Part shown: piece after piece, positions 30,658-42,736 of the stretch
Numbering within the stretch: position 1 is the stretch's first letter
How the letters are laid out: the number at the start of each line of letters is the position of its first letter
Source of the DNA: Haemaphysalis longicornis
Taxonomy: Eukaryota; Arthropoda; Arachnida; Ixodida; Ixodidae
Assembly: GCA_013339765.2 (NCBI GenBank)
Contig: CM023448.1
Coordinates: forward strand, 20,601,295 to 20,665,294
Direction of reading: 5' to 3'
Length of the DNA stretch: 64,000 bases
The notes under the pieces: generated by a model
What the model saw: only the letters and a program-made list of their open reading frames with translations
Told to the model about the DNA's origin: nothing
The model's database searches: none
Program-made: the position numbers and the translations under genes

Positions 30658-33600
30658 ACCCTTAGCTAAAAGTAATACGTTTGAAATACGTACGAGTACG
30701 CTTGAAGTGCACTTTAAATATGCTTTGTATTTGTAAATGTATTTTAAGTGCATTAAAAATTGCATTTTTTCAATTTTTAGTAAATATTGAAAATACATTG
30801 TTAAAAATACGGGAAAAATACAGTGCTTTTAAGTACCCTCCAAATAGATTAAAAATGCACTGAACCTCACGAATGTGCGCTTAAGGCATTCAGAATATAT
30901 TGAAAATGTATTTCTTCCCGCCAAACGATCATGGTGTAAATGCACTGTAAATATTATAAAAATACACTTACCTAACTACATTTACAGCAGCACTCTGAGT
31001 ATACTTTAAAAGTGTGTTGAAGCATGGAAATATACTCCGAATATATTCGAAATACATTTCAAATGCCTTTTACGTTTGTCGAACGAACATGGTAGAAATA
31101 CACTCTCAATGCATGAAAAATACTTATAGAAAATACATTTTAAATGTATTCATAAAGCTTTGCCGAAATACATTTCGAGTACACTACAGGCGCTGCTTCA
31201 GTTGCTGAATTGTAAGATTCACGTAAAGCATATCTGAAGTGCCGGATAAAATACATCTCAAATGAATAAACGTACTGAGAATTTCTCCTCGATGTTTCCT
31301 TATAATAAAAGAAACTGAGAGAGATACTTTCACTTACTGCGCTGTCTACATAACTCTGCGTATTAGAGAGAAACTCGGCGTACAAATATGTAAGCGGCGG
31401 TGTTCCAATGCAATCGGCAAAGAAAAAGCATCGAATTCAACGCGTATATATATGTACGAAAACACTTGCACTTTGTCAGCGTTGTTACGACGGTATCGCT
31501 GTGGAGGCTTGGAAAATTTTCTTTTTCTCAAAAATATTCGCCTTAGATGGACAACCCTGGCTATGCTTGGGAGGGCGAGCAGCTCGGCGCCTCTCACTGC
31601 CGCTCACTACCTCCTCCTCTGTGCCCGGCACCTGCGGCGCGAGCTGAGCAGCGCACCCCGCCTTCACGTTTTGTCTGCCTTCGCTGCGTTTCTTTTGTCT
31701 GTCCTGTTTCGGACTCCTCAACGCGCGGTCGTCGGGTGGACGCAGTCTCTGCTTGGACGGCGCGTTGCAGCGGCGTTGGCCGTCTAGCCAAGGTAAGCAC
31801 GATATACAGGCTATTTGCGCGTACGGTGTCGCACTACAATTAATTGCCGTATGTTTGCCTTGCAATCGAAGAGTGCTAATGCCCTTTATAAATTCCGCAC
31901 GTGGTTGTTAAGCTTACCTCCACCTGCGAGCAAGGTTTCCTACCGTAACTACGCCGTGCAAGGGAATGTACTCACAAATCAACGACAGCAAGAAGACGTA
32001 AAAAAATGGATTTTAGTGCTTTCCTTTTTGTGCCTAATTTTTAGCTCGGGCCCTGCTGAGTGAACGGGGGACTGTTGCTACGAGTTTCCTTGTAGATCGA
32101 GTACTCATTGAGGACTAACACTTGCATTAAACACACAACCGCCAGGAACGTTTTTAGCACAGCCTGTTCACCGAAAGTCCGCCGTCCATGTTTATACGCT
32201 TCAGAAATTTGCGAAGTGTATCCAGGGACGCAGCTTTCTTTCGTTTTCTGTTCGCAGCAGCCGCTCACAGCTGCGCATGTTCACAGCAGCCGCCGTACGG
32301 GGAAGGAAGCCAGTTTGTCGCATACATTCATCCGACTAATGCGCGTGGCCGGGCCATACGGCGGGAATCCGAGCAGCCTTCGCGATTTTTGTCGGTCGCA
32401 TGTCGCCATTCTGTCAACTAAAGCCATGAAAGAGTTTATGCCGTCTGTTTCGAAGTGACCAAAAGTGTTAAAAGCGACCCACGTAATCTTTGGTGCATGT
32501 GGCAGTAGCGAAGGTGCTTCATGCCCAGAGACTACAAATTATTTGTCCATCTAAGACAAACTGTATGAGAGTAGCCGCTAAGTTACAATCAGTTTCTGTT
32601 CCTACCGCCACCCAGAACCAAGAACCAGCAAAGGAAGGAAGGAGAAGGAATGTGGGTGGGGAGGGGGACTTCAAGGGAGAAAACCAGTTCCCCGCGCGAA
32701 ACCCCTCGGTTCCCGGAACGGGTCCCCCGCACGGGTTCGTCTCTTTTTGTTCCTTGGATTGCTCCCCCCAAAACTTCGCGAAACTTCAGGACGTTGGCCC
32801 CTTCCTCTTTTGTGTTTCCTTGCAACTTTTCCCCTCCTTGCTGTATTCATTTCGTAGCGCATTCACGAAAACGTGTGCGCGTTCCGAGAGGCCCTTCGGC
32901 CGCTCCTGGTCGAGTGACCGACACGCGGAACCCGACGCACTAACGCTGGACCACGCCACCCGAGAATTTCTGAAATGTGCCCAAAGGCACCGAAAACAGC
33001 ATGGGCAGCTTGGCGGTTGTGTGTGTTTAGAAGCCTCAATTTCCCATTTGCGTCTAAAGGGTGTACTTAAACGAGTTTCTTTTAGGTGTCACGAGTATTT
33101 ATGAAGCAACTATTTTTACTTGATGGTCCCTGAAGCTAACAGGTGTTTATCTTTTATTGTATGTTAAAGACGCGAGCATTTACAATTATTTTCCGCGTTG
33201 CTCCCTAATTAAATGATGACGTTGTCAGTGTACAGCAAAAAGTATAAAATTGCCTGCCGGTGATGTGCGGCAGAGAGCAAAAAAATTACATGTGTGTGCA
33301 AACACAAATACACGTTTTCTGGCGTTGCTTGTTTTAATTGCTTCGGTTAGGTGCCTACGATATAAGAGCTTGTTATTTTAAGGACAGCGTAAAATTTTTC
33401 TTGTTTTTTGAAAAACCTTACTTTGCCGTTCCTTTGAAAGCATTGTTGAGTGCACACGCCAATCTAATGACATTTTTGTAAGCTTTCTACTGCAATCCTG
33501 CCCATGCATTTTTAAATTGTTTCGCTGCGCACTATTTTTTTAGAACGTAATCTCCGAAGAAGGTGACGCCGAAATATGGAACACATAACAATGATTGTAG

Positions 33601-34824
33601 GTAATAAGATTACTGCCTATCTTATTTTATTAGCGTCCTGGGAGGTCACAGACCAGTTTTGTCCAAGTTAGTTGGAAAACTAGAATTGCCACCGTTTCAA
33701 GTTAACTCAAGCGCCTAAGAAAGAGAAGTAGTTGCATAACTCTAAGAACTCTGTTTCATGTTTGGTAACGTTGTTATCTTAGCTCTGTCTTTTTTTTCCC
33801 TAATTTTCGATCATTTTTATCCCTAGACAATTTCCAAATACAAGCCTCCCCCCCCCCTTCCCGGCCACCATTCTTTCTTAAAAATGGTATTGAAGATCCG
33901 ATGCCGCATGACAATATAAACTATGCTTACCATTACATAAATTGTCTTACGTCCTTCAAAGGGGCATTGTTTTCACGGCGGGGTTTTTTTTTTCTCTCTC
34001 TCAAGAGGAAACTAAAAAATCCTTGCTCGCGAGGGTCGTTGGCACGGCTAGAGAAAAGGCCTGATTGATTTGACATTTATTTGCCTCTAAAAAAAGTGTT
34101 TCACTAATATTTTCCCATTTTCTTTTCACTGCAGCTGCTGGTGAAATTTCCAGCGTGGAGAATCCGAAGTACGAAGACTCTGACGCACAACGCTTCATCT
34201 GCGCTGGCTACCGAGGTGGCTGAAAGGCATTCATTCCTGCTACTTAGTAATGGCGAAATTGGCCACTCGACTGAGGTGTGCAATAAACAACTTTCAAACT
34301 GCCAATTTGTGCGCATACGTGGTTTTCTTTTCAGTCATTTGCTGGCCCGCATTCCGAGCATGGCCGGTTTACATTTTCACAATGGAGCATATCTCTAACC
34401 TAGTGCCTATTAAACCTTTTTGAAACCACAATATGATAGTTTCTAGTTGAACGTTAGCAATTCCCCCTAAGACACATTGCCTTGGCATCTCTCAATGTAT
34501 TGAGGTTTTATTTAGTATACACTAGTAACACATTTTCAGTATATTTGAAGCAGTATTTTCTGTGCATTTGAAATGCATTACTAATACATTTTGCACGTAT
34601 TTAAAATTACATTTTCTGAGCATTTTTAATGCATTTAAAATGCATTAAATATATATTTTTCATGCACTGCTTACGTATTTTTGAGGTACATTTTGAATAC
34701 ATTGTAAATGTATTCGAAATGCAGTTGGAATGCGGACAAAATAATGCAGAATAAATACAAAGTTAATATATGTATTAAATGCATTCAAAATACATTAAAA
34801 ATACGGCATCTTTTCGCTAAGGGT
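30658..34824. mobile_element. 4.2-kb AT-rich element with inverted termini
   Basis: The left end ACCCTTAGCTAAAAG (30658-30672) is mirrored at the right end (34810-34824) with one mismatch. Inside each end lies an AT-rich zone (30673-31190 and 34490-34809) built of repeated ATGTATTT/AAATGCATT-like words every 15 to 25 bp. The 31.2-34.4 kb interior has no transposase I recognise. AGT flanks both ends and could be a 3-bp target duplication. It looks like a large non-autonomous DNA element. Confidence 0.5.
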
Positions 34825-36433
34825 AGTAATGCCAGGTTGGGCTATAAATAGCGAACTTGGGCTACTTGTTTGTATAGTTGAAGGAAGAAATTATTGGTTG
34901 GGTATTTGGCTATTTTTGGGCTGTTCCGTATTAGGGGCTGGGTCGGTTGGCGTCTCCTGTCGCCGTCGTCGTCGTTATAGTCACAGCACTACAACACTCG
35001 AAAATTCGTTTGCGTTTCGCGCTAGTACGAAATGCGTACTAAAAAGAAACCGGGACACTCGTTTAACCCTCGCGCTATAAAGCTTCATTCAAAGACGAGA
35101 ATATTACAGCAAAGTTGTGCGCACGATAAAGATCCCCAGGTGGTCAAAATTAATCCGGAGCCCTCCACTACGGCGCGCCTCATCGCCTGCGTTGCGTCGG
35201 CGCGTTAAACCCTACAATCAATCAAACAGCAAAGCTGTATTCGTGTTCCTTGCAACGCCTTCATCTACGTTGGCAAAAACACCAAGGAGCCAAGGATACA
35301 CTGCATGCTTCGCCGTTTGCTACGTTTTACGTTTGTGGAGATGGCCGGGATATTTGTTTTTGCTTGATACACCCTATACATGTACGCAAAATACGAATAC
35401 TAATACTAAACAACGAACGAATCAATCGCACGTTTATACTCTAATCAAAGCAATTTTACAGGCTAAACGTAATCGAAAAAATCACGCCCATCTCCCCTCG
35501 CGGGAACCCTGGTGTGATGCGACGCTGAAGGGGGTTCCAGTGGGGGGGAGGGGGGGGGGGTTGGGGTGTTGCTGGCACTGGGTTGCGGCATCCCACTCAC
35601 TCAGGGAACCGTCGCATCAAGCAATCATCCAGAGAGCAAGCAAGCGAGAGCAAGCGAAGTAAGCGAGCGCCGGCGAATGAAAGAGCAGCCTTCCCGCTTG
35701 TATGCCCGCGCCGAAGGAGAGAGAGACCGCGGAGAAAGAGAGCACTGCACATGCGCAAACCGCGGAGTGCAGCGCGAGCGCAGCGCCGCCACCGACGGGA
35801 GCGCGCGCCACAGATGTTGCATGGGAGAGCGCGTTATAGCGGAGGGGGAGAGCGCGCTATCGCGGACGCCGGACAGACGCAGGAGTGACAGGCCGCGCGT
35901 AAGAGATGCTCCTCTCACCGTCGCATCTAAAAGCCTAAGACGATGCAATGTTTTGAAAAGCCTAGGATGAGTAGAACGTCCTGTACGACAATTTCTGTGC
36001 CCCATTGCAAAGGAATTTGACAAACTCAAGAAAGCCTTTGAGAGTTAGGACACTCACCCTCCAAGGATGTGTAAAGACTTGTGCTTGTTTGTGAAGTGTT
36101 TGGTTCCACGTATCGTCCTTCCCGTTAATGCATCTCTTGATTCCGATTGGCAGAGCCTTTAATGCATATTTCATCCCGGTGACTGGGAAGTGTTTTCCAT
36201 GAAGCCTTGGAAAAGTTTTCCCTAGGCGAAGGGAAGACCCCCATGATTGAGCGTGGCCGTTCATTTGTGATCGCATGTGTGAGAAGCACCTTGGAGCGCC
36301 TTGCATTCAATATATATTGTTGGGCCAGCTCCACGATTTGTACTGCAACAACATAAGTAAATTCCACTTTGATGCTATGTTGCAAGCTTCCGGGAAGTTT
36401 ACTCCGCCGTCAAAGATTTCTTTAATGGAGTAA
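34825..36433. other. Unassigned repeat-rich stretch
   Basis: Contains a truncated Ruka (35119-35225) and the shared GGGAACCCTG motif (35487-35520). Two G runs follow (35541-35560), then a purine-rich CpG-rich block (35630-35900) whose frames on both strands are Arg/Glu-rich by composition. No confident protein is seen. Part of 35960-36430 may be eroded upstream sequence of the hAT remnant that follows, but I cannot read a continuous frame. Confidence 0.35.
35119..35225 (+). mobile_element. 5'-truncated Ruka SINE
   Basis: Only the 3' body (GATCCCCAGGTGGTCAAAAT onwards) and the (AATC)n tail are present. A 13-bp duplication, ACAGCAAAGYTGT with one mismatch, flanks it (35106-35118 and 35226-35238). 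The truncation therefore arose at insertion, as for LINE-mobilised copies. Confidence 0.8.
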
Positions 36434-36814
36434 GAGTGCAATTTCTCGCGGCAATATAGGCTCGATGAACTCCGTGACGACTGCGTCACCTTTTTTCGGA
36501 AGGATGTACTCGGCGCCCAAAACAGCGCTGGTATGCGAATGTTTCCGCTGCTGCAGCAACTGGCCATTTCGCTTCTCACGCTGCCAGTTTCAAATGCTGC
36601 GGCTGAACGAGTTCTCAGTCACGTAAGTCTAACTAAAACCGACTTGCTGAGCAAGATGTCCTTAGATATGTTGGAGAACATCCTTTGTGTTAATTGTGGA
36701 GTCACGAGAAACGGAAAGCGCTGTAACGACTTCACAGAATCCGAGATCTTATTGGAGTGGTTCAACACCGCCGCATTGTACTCAAGTACAGCTGATTGTG
36801 CTCCAAACGAGTGA
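36434..36814 (+). pseudogene. hAT transposase C-terminal dimerisation domain remnant
   Basis: The frame opens after a TAA at 36431 and runs 126 codons to a TGA. It contains LDELRDDCVTFFRKD, then the hAT dimerisation signature LLTLPVSNAAAERVLSHV, then LTKTDLLSKMSLDMLENIL. The rest of the transposase (zinc-finger BED and RNase H-like core) is not readable upstream, so only about the last fifth of the protein remains. The domain itself has no stop or frameshift. Terminal inverted repeats were not identified. Confidence 0.7.
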
Positions 36815-38019
36815 TTCTTTGTCTTGCACTGAATCTGTGGCCACGTGAAATCTGACATCACACAAATAGCAGACATTGGAATAAGCGTATGAAATGAATC
36901 GCGTGAACGTTTTTGAATTAGCTATTTGGGCTTTTTCTGTGGGTGGACATTGGGCTACTTTTGGGCTATGTGGCTGAAAAATTTGTCGGGTTGCTCTGCG
37001 GGAAACTAGCCCACCTGCTCGGCCGCCAACCAAACACGCCACCTCCCGCGCATGCGCCGCTGGGTCGTCTCGGTCTACGTGACTGATCTTGCGTCTGGCG
37101 AAGAGGAACACCGCGTTCTCCGCGAATGAAAGTGAGGCGGGCCTCCTTCTGTGAGTAGTGCAAGGTGCCGAACGGCGTTGAGCTGTGGTCGGCCATACAG
37201 CTACATCAAAGGAATCAAGCGAAACCAATACTCAAACAGACTAATAACATGGTTGCACGGGCACACGTAACCGTGGTTAAGCAAACCGTGGTAGACAAAA
37301 CCACAGTTTGCTGCGTTACACGACAGGCGAAACTGCGGTTGTCCCGCTAACCATGGTCAACGCAAACCGAGCTTGGCCACCTCAGGTCGGTCACGCTCAC
37401 CGCAGTCGCCGCAGCCGCAGTGTTCAAAATCGCTCAAGTCAGTTCAGACGCAAGTGTGGGCGCATCAGCGGAGGCGAAAAAAAATCACCTAGCATTCGGA
37501 GGAGACGAATGGCCTCACAAAGCCAAAATAGCGGACACCCCAAGAGGAGCTTGCTTTTCTCTGCGTCGCTCTCGCAGTCCGCGCAACTGCCCGTAACCAC
37601 GAATGAATCGAAAGTAGCGGCTTGTTTCACGACCCACCCTATCAGCTACGACAATAGGTGTGTGCTTGATTGGTTGCTTCCGCACGTCGCTAGCCAAAAA
37701 AAAGTAATCTCACAGGCAATGATAAGGCGTTTTCAGCACTCGGAAACGATACGCGCGCAAGTACGCCGCACCGGTCGGCCGTGCCTGCAAACAGGACGGC
37801 GCTCCTGCCCGCACGGCCCTGGAAGCGGCTGGAATCGGCTCAGACCACGGCAGCAACAGCTTGCCGGCGCTCTTTGAAATCAATCTCATCACGGAAAAAA
37901 AGTTCCATGCAGAGTAAGTGGATGTTAGTGAGGTGTACAGTTGTGCTATGGATTGTAATTCACAGCTGTCGAGATAGCCGCGGTCAAATATCCGCCGCGA
38001 TACTAAGCCTAAACTTCCC
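36815..38019. other. No gene recognised
   Basis: Includes short alternating ACCGTGGT/ACCACAGT words near 37250-37310 and a 189-codon plus frame (37308-37877) with Arg/Ser-rich text and no family resemblance. I see no RNA gene. Confidence 0.4.
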
Positions 38020-38170
38020 AATACCGAGCCAGCCCGAGCCGCTCGGTGTTGGGAAGTTTAGGCTCAGCCCCGGGAAGTTTGGGAAGTTTAGGCTTAATGT
38101 TGGCTTAGGCTTAGTGTTGGGAAGTTTAGCTTTAGCACCGAGCCGGCCCGAGCCGCTCGGTGTTGGGAAT
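38020..38170. repeat. Minisatellite-like direct and inverted repeats
   Basis: TTGGGAAGTTTAGGCT occurs several times, once inverted at the left edge. GAGCCGCTCGGTGTTGGGAA occurs at about 38035 and 38151. The words are spaced irregularly at 20 to 115 bp. There is no coding sense. Confidence 0.55.
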
Positions 38171-38229
38171 CAGCTCGCTAGCCGGTTCGAGATGCTGAAA
38201 AGCCCCTCTCCTAAAACTGATCAAACGCG

Positions 38230-38715
38230 TGTTAAGGAGATATCAGTCGAATTTAAGAAGAAATGGTTCTTGGCAGGGCATGTAATGCGAATGCAAAACA
38301 ACCGTCGGTCATTATGGGCAACAGAGTGTATCCCCAGATTAGGCAATCGTGGGAGGGGGCAGCAGAAAGTTAGATCGGCAGATGAGATCAGGAAGTTTGC
38401 GGGGTTCAATTGGTCGCAGTTAGCAGAGAGAGAGAGAGAGAGAGAAACTTTAATCACAGTTGAAGTGAGCATATTTGTGGTCGGGGTCTTCAGTCCAAGA
38501 CTCCGTTGGTACGACCGGCTGTCTTCGCCCTTTCCGCTAGCAAAAGCTGCGTTTCAGAAGAAGAGCTGGTCAGCGTACTCTCCCACTGCTCGCGTGAGGG
38601 GTTGGAGATGGGGGCAAGATTATGGCCGGGATAATTGTACATCTATGGAAGAGGCCTTTGCCCAGCAGCTGTAGACAGGCTGGTAATGATGATTTTGATG
38701 ATCATGATGATGACT
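38230..38715 (+). pseudogene. LINE C-terminal tail (RTE-like) with a nested LINE end
   Basis: Frame 37781-38674 reads KWFLAGHVMRMQNNRRSLW, then DEIRKFAGFNWSQLAE, the recurrent C-terminal tail of RTE-like elements. At about 38428 it is interrupted by an (AG)n tract and AAACTTTAATC, the reversed 3' end of another LINE (minus strand). It resumes near 38600 with SMEEAFAQQL and a stop at 38672, followed by a TGATGA-rich tail. So an RTE-like 3' end carries a later insertion of about 170-200 bp. Confidence 0.5.
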
Positions 38716-40704
38716 TTTGCGTTTTCTTTGATTTAGGTGTGTTGAACAGTTTCTGCACGGCAAAAGTATCCTGGCGCAAACTAACTTCGCATTTTAGAGA
38801 GCAGAGGTCGTTGTCATACTTTGAAATGGGCCGCAGTGTGGTTGGGAGGTGTTGGCGTGCTGATGTGTGGATCTGAATAAAGCTACACAGTATTCCAAAA
38901 GCCTACCCACTTTTCGCAAAACCACACGCATTACACCCTGGAGAACGAATTAATAAAATCCTTCTTGAGACCAACCGGGAGATTCACAGTCAGTAGTACG
39001 TTACACTGATCCGGTTTTCGACTTGTTCCCCATAGCCGCCGAGGCTCTCGTGGTTTTTACATGATTTTCACAACCGCTTGACTTTGCAATAAAACTATTC
39101 ATATAGCCGTTACACATGAACCCTATGGCGAAAAAAATGGCGGCGCTTGCACTAGTGCCGCAACGCTGGTGAAAAAGCAGGGCTGGCGGCCCTGTCCCTT
39201 GGTCGGACAACCAGCTATTGCACCTCTCATGGATATCCCAAGTTGCCGCTGAAATTTCTGCATGAGTGGCAGGCATGGATCGTTTCGGCTGCAGACTTTC
39301 ACATCTCTCCCAAAAGCGGACCGCGTTAACACGCTCCAGAGTCTGCTGCTAAGTCCAAAGCCAACACCTGCCTATGAACTCCAATGAAAATGCATGCGCC
39401 CAGTATGCCGTGAGAGCTCAATCGTATCGACACCGGTTTCAAAACGCGAGGCTCGCAGGTTCGCTTCGGACACCGGGAAGTGTTTTGTTCTTTTTTTTTC
39501 ATTTTGCTGCACATGTTATTGTTCCCCGCCACTGATAACCCCATACCCTCGGGCCCTTGGTGCGGCCCAGTGGGTAGCAGGCCATTTTTACGGCGTAGAG
39601 GTGTCGGGTTGTATTCGCTGAGCCTTGCTAACCACATTTTTTCCGCTTGGGGCTCTGAGGTTATTTGGGGTGATGGACGGAGAAATGTCGACCAAACAGC
39701 TCGGTTGTCGATAAGAGGATAAACCTCATGAGAAAGAACTGGGCAGTATGCCCAAGTAACCACAATTTACCGCCTTCCATCACGCAACACACGGGTGAAA
39801 TTCGTTCTTACCACGGGCACAAAGGCTGTCTATTTTAGATAGGCCACTTTATTTGGACCCCAACAAAAACTATCGCATTCAAAGTATGTTGCGGAAAAAT
39901 GCGCGAAACGCATTAGCGCAAAAACGCCGTCTAGATGCAGCTGTGCGCAAACACCTTGGAGAACAGTCTGAAATGTCAAGCGAAAAGCAAATCCTTATTG
40001 GGCAAATGAATTTAGCTCATTTTGATCCGTGAAACTACAGGATCTGCACACTTTCGATACGAACTGCGATCTGCGCAACGTTTTCAGTCTCATTTCGAGG
40101 AAAAAAACGCCTCATAGGTCTTTGCCCACCGAAATGTCGGCTATCTGTATCAGTTCGTCTGAGTCACAACATGGGCTCAAGTACTGCAAGCTAACGAGGT
40201 ATTACAAGAAACGAGTCGAAACGTCCACCCTTGTCATTACCGGCAGCGCGTCAGTACATCCACGAATGAAAGTACCGACTCCTAGGATGTAATGACGTGT
40301 TGAATTTAGTGCCTCGTAAGCAACACTTGGCCATTTACGAGGCAGAAGTGGTATGAGACTGTCGTTTTAAGTGCAGAGCACTTGATGGGCTCGCCTTGAC
40401 GTCGTAGCTCCGTAACGATCGATGTCAAGCCACTGCCGTAATAAACCGGGGTAGCGAGATAACGGACCCAAGTTGAGCCTGGTGTACCGCGGTCAGTGAG
40501 GCACGCTGAGGCTTTGAAAACCACGCGGTTTAAATAGTCACAACCCTTCGAACCTAGCGAACCGCAGGTGCTTGTCATACATCCCCCCGTTGTCAAGGGC
40601 GAAGAAAACTGCGGGTACATTTTAGGCGAGGTATGTATATATAACCCCCAGCCCCGCGTTGATTTAGTTAGAAGCGCTCGTTGGAGTGATTTCTACGATA
40701 GCAA
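38716..40704. other. No gene recognised
   Basis: Single-copy-looking DNA with short frames on both strands, for example 39001-39276 minus and 39326-39763 minus, none with a known motif. A weak tRNA-like GCGGCCCAGTGGGTAGCAGG sits at about 39560 but lacks a convincing B box. Confidence 0.45.
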
Positions 40705-40815
40705 GCGAAAAAAAAAATAGCAGTGGCTTAGATCGGCTATGCCAGGATATACGTAGTGTGAGCTAAGGTTCAGCTTGTTATTCTTAGCTTTCCTGGTTGT
40801 CTAGGATTAGCTTGA
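40705..40815 (+). repeat. Short dispersed repeat, copy 1
   Basis: Shares GGATATACGTAG, GAGCTAAGGTTCA and GGTTGTCTAGGATTAGCT with 48618-48722 in the same order and orientation. Both are roughly 100 bp. Nothing coding is seen. Confidence 0.55.
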
Positions 40816-42647
40816 TTATCATGCTTACTGCTGCTTCAATGACGATATACGCATTTGTGACACACGTATACGTATCAAGCAGCTCCAGCGCAGCGTAACC
40901 AATCGCCACAGCTAAGCAGGCTGCACGGGCGCATGCCGGTGTTGCTGCGACGCACGAGCCATTCTTTCCACACCTGGCCACACCTCCCATGACCGCCAAG
41001 TGGAGCGCGACACACATGCGAAACGGAGGTCGGCGAAGGCGCTGGGCGCGTACGTTGTGAGGTGTCGTTTTTCGACGAAGGTGTCGTTTTTCGACGACAC
41101 TGGCATAGAAGTGAGCATAAACGGAATGCCTGCCGTGCTTTCGGAAGAAGACGAGCGGTATAGAAATGGGCATCGGCGTTGGATTTGAAGGAATATACGC
41201 GGAGATGCACCGGGCGCTCGAACCCACACCAGAGCTAAAAGTTTTCTAGCTGGTAAGTTTATAGACAGCAAAGCCATTTGCATTTTTCCCATGGAAACCT
41301 ATTCAGAATATGTTAAGTGACGCGTAGGGCACCGTGCCCATTTCCCAATCTAAATCGGTTGCCGTCCTGTAGTGCACTTAAGCTCGTGGGCGATGGTTTT
41401 AACAAGAACGTGCAGCATGAGGATATCTGCTTTGCACAGAATTCAGTGCAACAAGCGCGTTCCAATGCATTCGCCGAGTTTGCCCATTTTAGCGCTGTTT
41501 CCCCGAGCTACGTCGATGAGCGAGTACGTGGTTAGCACGCGCCCATGTCGTGGTGCCTTCAAAAGAGAAAGGGGAATCGATAAACGCTGAATACATATAG
41601 CCCATGCTGGGTATTGATCGATGCTGCATAACGAGAACTGTGTGCTGCTTTTCCACCGCCCTCTGTGCTTGGAAAAACCAAACTATCACATAAAATCATT
41701 TACAAACACTCAACGCACCGATTTGTAGTCGTTCGATAAGAGAAACGTCGCATAACTTGTTTTAAGAGAAAGCGGAGCACAGTAATTACAACAGCATTTT
41801 TTTTTTATTGAAGGTAAGACATTTGCTAAAATATATGCTACTAAAAAGGCATAGCCTTAATTCCCTGATTTAAAATACTTTGAATTTTTACTCTTTCCCC
41901 TATTTATGCAATGGCTTGAGGGAATTTATTTTCCAAAGAAAAATTAAAGCCTTTCCACTCAATCTGAAAGCTGTCGGAAGTGCAGAGCAGTGATTCGCCA
42001 TAACGGGCTGTAGCGGCGTTCTCCGCTAACTGTTACCACAAAATGCAATTCCAATTTCCCGTCTTCGCAGTGCTCTCGCACCCCGTGCCTGAAACTGCGC
42101 CAGCGGGGGTTCTGTTCTCTTACTGCTTTTTCTCCCCGCATTTGCCGGCATTGCACTGCCACATTTTGCGTTACTGTCGTAAAAAACAACTCCACGGGAG
42201 TCCTTAACTAAGGGAACTCGGGCACTGCCAATTAATCACGCATATTTTCCCTCAAATGTACCAATAGTTTTCTTTGCGCTAAACAACGGGAAGATGTAAG
42301 ATAAGCGCCAGCGTTTCACGAGTTTCGATCACTTGTGACAATATAAACCGCTTGCCTTTCGAAGCCGTTTGGGTGCACCGCGAGCAACAAGGTTTCCCCG
42401 GGACGCCGCCTTGGTGCTCTATATACTTGGGTGGGTCGAGCGGGCGAGCTAGGACAACAAGGCGAGCGCCTAAAGTCCGCTGCACTTGATAATTGCCCGT
42501 TGTGCGACAAAGGCGGCGTAATGTGTATGTGGTGCCGTCAGGGACGCAGACAGTGCGCCTCAAAGAGTTTCACAGCACGCGGGCTTCGCTTTCTAATGCG
42601 AGAGTTCAACAAAGTTCTGGTTTGGTATGCTCGCCACGTAAAGTAAA
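40816..42647. other. No gene recognised
   Basis: Frames at 40784-41292 (minus) and 41317-41590 (plus) overlap on several registers without a family resemblance. A small direct repeat, GGTGTCGTTTTTCGACGA, occurs twice at 41060-41097. Confidence 0.45.
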
Positions 42648-42736
42648 GGTCTAAAAGCGCTGAAAAAAAAGCGATCGTGAAAAACACAGAAGCAGAAATG
42701 GTTTTAATTCTAATTTTTCCGCAGCGCTTTTAGACC
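42648..42736. repeat. Short inverted repeat (15-bp perfect arms)
   Basis: GGTCTAAAAGCGCTG (42648-42662) is mirrored exactly at 42722-42736, enclosing 59 bp of A/T-rich sequence. It could be a very small MITE or a hairpin insertion. No adjacent gene suggests a terminator role. Confidence 0.6.

Noticed and set aside
32490..33104. 204-codon frame inside the AT-rich element as a transposase
   Set aside because: No catalytic DDE/D pattern, zinc finger or helix-turn-helix that I can identify.
37308..37877. 189-codon plus frame as a gene
   Set aside because: Basic, low-complexity text overlapping a minus frame. No family resemblance.
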